From contig CAKUXT010000092.1 of the NCBI GenBank assembly GCA_934700375.1, positions 1 to 7,743 of the forward strand: a stretch of DNA of 7,743 bases, given 5' to 3'. The notes under the pieces are model-generated. The model was not told the DNA's origin. It did not search any database and saw only the letters and a program-made list of their open reading frames with translations. Origin of the DNA: an uncultured Bacilli bacterium. GTDB taxonomy: Bacteria > Bacillota_I > Bacilli_A > RFN20 > CAG-288. This document shows, piece after piece, positions 6,895 through 7,743 of this stretch (the stretch's first letter is position 1; each line of letters begins with the position of its first letter). The translations under genes were made by a program, and so were the position numbers.

Positions 6895-6923
6895 ATTGTA
6901 CAACAATACAGGCAAAAGAAAAA
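6895..6923 (-). promoter_or_regulatory. Possible sdaA promoter giving a leaderless mRNA
   Basis: On the minus strand TACAAT (6900-6895) is a good -10 element. Only a weak TTTTTC (6923-6918) occupies the -35 place at 17 bp. The -10 ends six bases before the ATG, so the predicted transcription start coincides with the A of the start codon at 6888. Overlapping palindromes TTGTACAA and ACAATATTGT cover the -10 and could be a repressor site. Confidence 0.4.
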
Positions 6924-6948
6924 CGGGAAGTCGATCGACAACCCGTTT
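6914..6948 (-). terminator. Intrinsic terminator of rpsU
   Basis: On the minus strand AAACGGG (6948-6942) pairs with CCCGTTT (6927-6921). The loop region contains GTCGATCGAC, which can extend the hairpin. The structure runs into a T-rich tract TTTTTCTTTT (6923-6914). It starts nine bases after the rpsU stop, so sdaA needs its own promoter. Confidence 0.9.
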
Positions 6949-6956
6949 CATTCGCC

Positions 6957-7127
6957 TTAATGTTTTCTTCTGGCGTTTTCGGACTTGAGTTTTCTCTTCA
7001 ATCCCTTTTTAAGGAAGAAGTCGTGTTTACGATAGTCCGCGATGGTTCCAGCCTTGTTGACCTGACGCTTGAATCTTCTCATTGCGCCGTCTAAGGTTTC
7101 ACCTTCTCTAACAACTGTCTTAGGCAA
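6957..7127 (-). CDS. rpsU: 30S ribosomal protein S21, TTG start
   Basis: Small-subunit ribosomal protein located near the 3' end of 16S rRNA, helping initiation. The 56 residues read PKTVVREGETLD, then MRRFKRQVNKAGT and a basic tail with LKRKLKSENARRKH. This is the S21 pattern and normal length (56-58). The start is TTG at 7127: it places Pro2-Lys3-Thr4 as in the family, no in-frame ATG exists before residue 16, and an in-frame TGA lies three codons upstream. A GAGGTGA ribosome site sits six bases before it. It has its own promoter and terminator, so it is probably a single-gene transcript between mnmA and sdaA. A search limited to ATG starts would miss this gene. Confidence 0.95.
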   Translation of the reverse strand: MPKTVVREGETLDGAMRRFKRQVNKAGTIADYRKHDFFLKKGLKRKLKSENARRKH

Positions 7128-7133
7128 TGTGTC

Positions 7134-7140
7134 TCACCTC
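7134..7140 (-). promoter_or_regulatory. rpsU ribosome binding site that fixes the TTG start
   Basis: GAGGTGA on the minus strand matches seven bases of the anti-Shine-Dalgarno complement and lies six bases before the TTG at 7127, the expected distance. Confidence 0.85.
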
Positions 7141-7160
7141 GTTTCTAAAAGCCATGCGTT

Positions 7161-7189
7161 ATTCTACTCTAATTCGAGCCTAAAAACAA
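7161..7189 (-). promoter_or_regulatory. Sigma-A-type promoter of rpsU
   Basis: On the minus strand TTGTTT (7189-7184) and TAGAAT (7166-7161) are separated by exactly 17 bp. The predicted start near 7154 gives a leader of about 27 nt carrying the ribosome site. Confidence 0.75.
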
Positions 7190-7198
7190 CATTTTTCT

Positions 7199-7222
7199 GC
7201 TGAATTTTCCTAATAATTCAGC
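7199..7222. repeat. 8-bp perfect inverted repeat over the mnmA stop codon
   Basis: GCTGAATT (7199-7206) and AATTCAGC (7215-7222) are exact reverse complements around an 8-nt loop that contains the mnmA stop (7210-7212). On the minus strand it is followed by AGAAAAATG and only later by TTGTTTTT, so it is at best a poor intrinsic terminator for mnmA. It may be a 3'-end stabilising hairpin. Confidence 0.55.
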
Positions 7223-7743
7223 GGAAGGAGGGTTTCTCCATAGGTTGCGATGATGACACCGCTTCCGACAAGTCTATCACCTTGATAAAGACAGGCAACC
7301 TGGCCTTTTGCAACATAATCGTATCCATCGTAATCAAGATAAGCAGATGTTTTATCAGGACGGATTCTTAATGTGACAGGCATATCCTTTCCGCGATAAC
7401 GGAACTTACAGTTGCAAGGGTATTCGCCTTCTGGCAAATCACTTCCGATCCAGTTGAAGTTATCCAAGAGACATCGATAGGATTTACGATATGTATTTCC
7501 TTGTTCCTGTGCGACATAAAGGATGTTCTTGTTGACATCTTTTCCGACGACAAAATAAGGATCCATAGTATGGCCTTTGATGCCACCGATATTAAGGCCT
7601 CTATGCTGACCGACTGTATAGTAAAGAACACCGTCATGCTCTTTCAGTGTTTCACCTGTTACCATATCGACAATCTTTCCAGGCTTTGCAGGAAGGTAAT
7701 TGTTCAAAAACTGTTTGAAGTTTCTCTCTCCGATAAAGCAGAC
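7210..7743 (-). CDS. mnmA: tRNA-specific 2-thiouridylase MnmA, C-terminal part, cut by window edge
   Basis: Cytosolic enzyme that thiolates wobble uridine 34 of Lys, Glu and Gln tRNAs using ATP and persulfide sulfur. The frame is open to the window edge at 7743, where it reads VCFIGERNFKQFL followed by YLPAKPG. This is the conserved region around the second catalytic cysteine (Cys199 in E. coli), which carries the persulfide. Downstream comes YYTVGQHRGLNIGG and the C-terminal beta-barrel domains that bind tRNA. 177 residues are visible, roughly half the protein. The ATP-binding PP-loop domain and first catalytic cysteine lie outside. A TTG at 7707 can look like a start but is an internal leucine codon. 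Confidence 0.96.
   Translation of the reverse strand, partial: VCFIGERNFKQFLNNYLPAKPGKIVDMVTGETLKEHDGVLYYTVGQHRGLNIGGIKGHTMDPYFVVGKDVNKNILYVAQEQGNTYRKSYRCLLDNFNWIGSDLPEGEYPCNCKFRYRGKDMPVTLRIRPDKTSAYLDYDGYDYVAKGQVACLYQGDRLVGSGVIIATYGETLLPLNY

Noticed and set aside
6889..6951. N-terminal extension of sdaA from the ATG at 6951
   Set aside because: The 21 extra codons cross the rpsU terminator hairpin and U-tract, and family alignment starts at 6888.
7705..7707. TTG at 7707 as the start of a short mnmA-like protein
   Set aside because: The frame continues to the window edge with conserved MnmA sequence including the CFIGER motif, so this is an internal leucine.

Overview
The window looks like ordinary chromosomal DNA of a low-to-moderate GC Firmicute (Bacillota). 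Supporting signs are AGGAGG-type ribosome sites, U-rich intrinsic terminators, sigma-A-like promoters, a lipoprotein with a Gram-positive-style lipobox, a single-chain Fe-S serine dehydratase and standard UGA stops. The gene set fits an Erysipelotrichia-like gut anaerobe, but that placement is a guess from protein style and was not tested. I see no insertion sequence, prophage, CRISPR array, tRNA or rRNA.

Layout. Positions 1-2212 (+) hold the end of a long-form aminopeptidase P gene, coupled by an ATGA overlap to trmL (tRNA wobble 2'-O-methyltransferase). Positions 2213-2556 are a non-coding stretch that is not empty. It has a three-part inverted repeat, then a good promoter, about 150 nt of foldable sequence whose ends pair, and a strong intrinsic terminator: the layout of a free-standing small RNA of about 180 nt. 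One possible fold resembles 6S RNA. Positions 2557-4524 (+) are tkt, apparently with its own promoter just after that terminator and a strong terminator behind it. Positions 4631-5680 (+) encode a lipoprotein of unknown function. From there the strand switches. Positions 5677-6888 (-) are L-serine dehydratase, 6957-7127 (-) are rpsU with a TTG start, and 7210-7743 (-) are the C-terminal part of mnmA, cut by the window edge.

Themes. Two genes act on tRNA wobble bases (trmL, mnmA) and one is ribosomal (rpsU). The metabolic genes cover peptide breakdown (aminopeptidase P), serine to pyruvate (sdaA) and the pentose phosphate pathway (tkt). They do not form one operon. The most interesting points are the small-RNA locus upstream of tkt, the convergent lipoprotein/sdaA junction whose overlapping stop codons lie in a 10-bp perfect inverted repeat, and an sdaA promoter placed so that the mRNA could be leaderless. 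Nothing here is strong evidence for a new multi-gene system.
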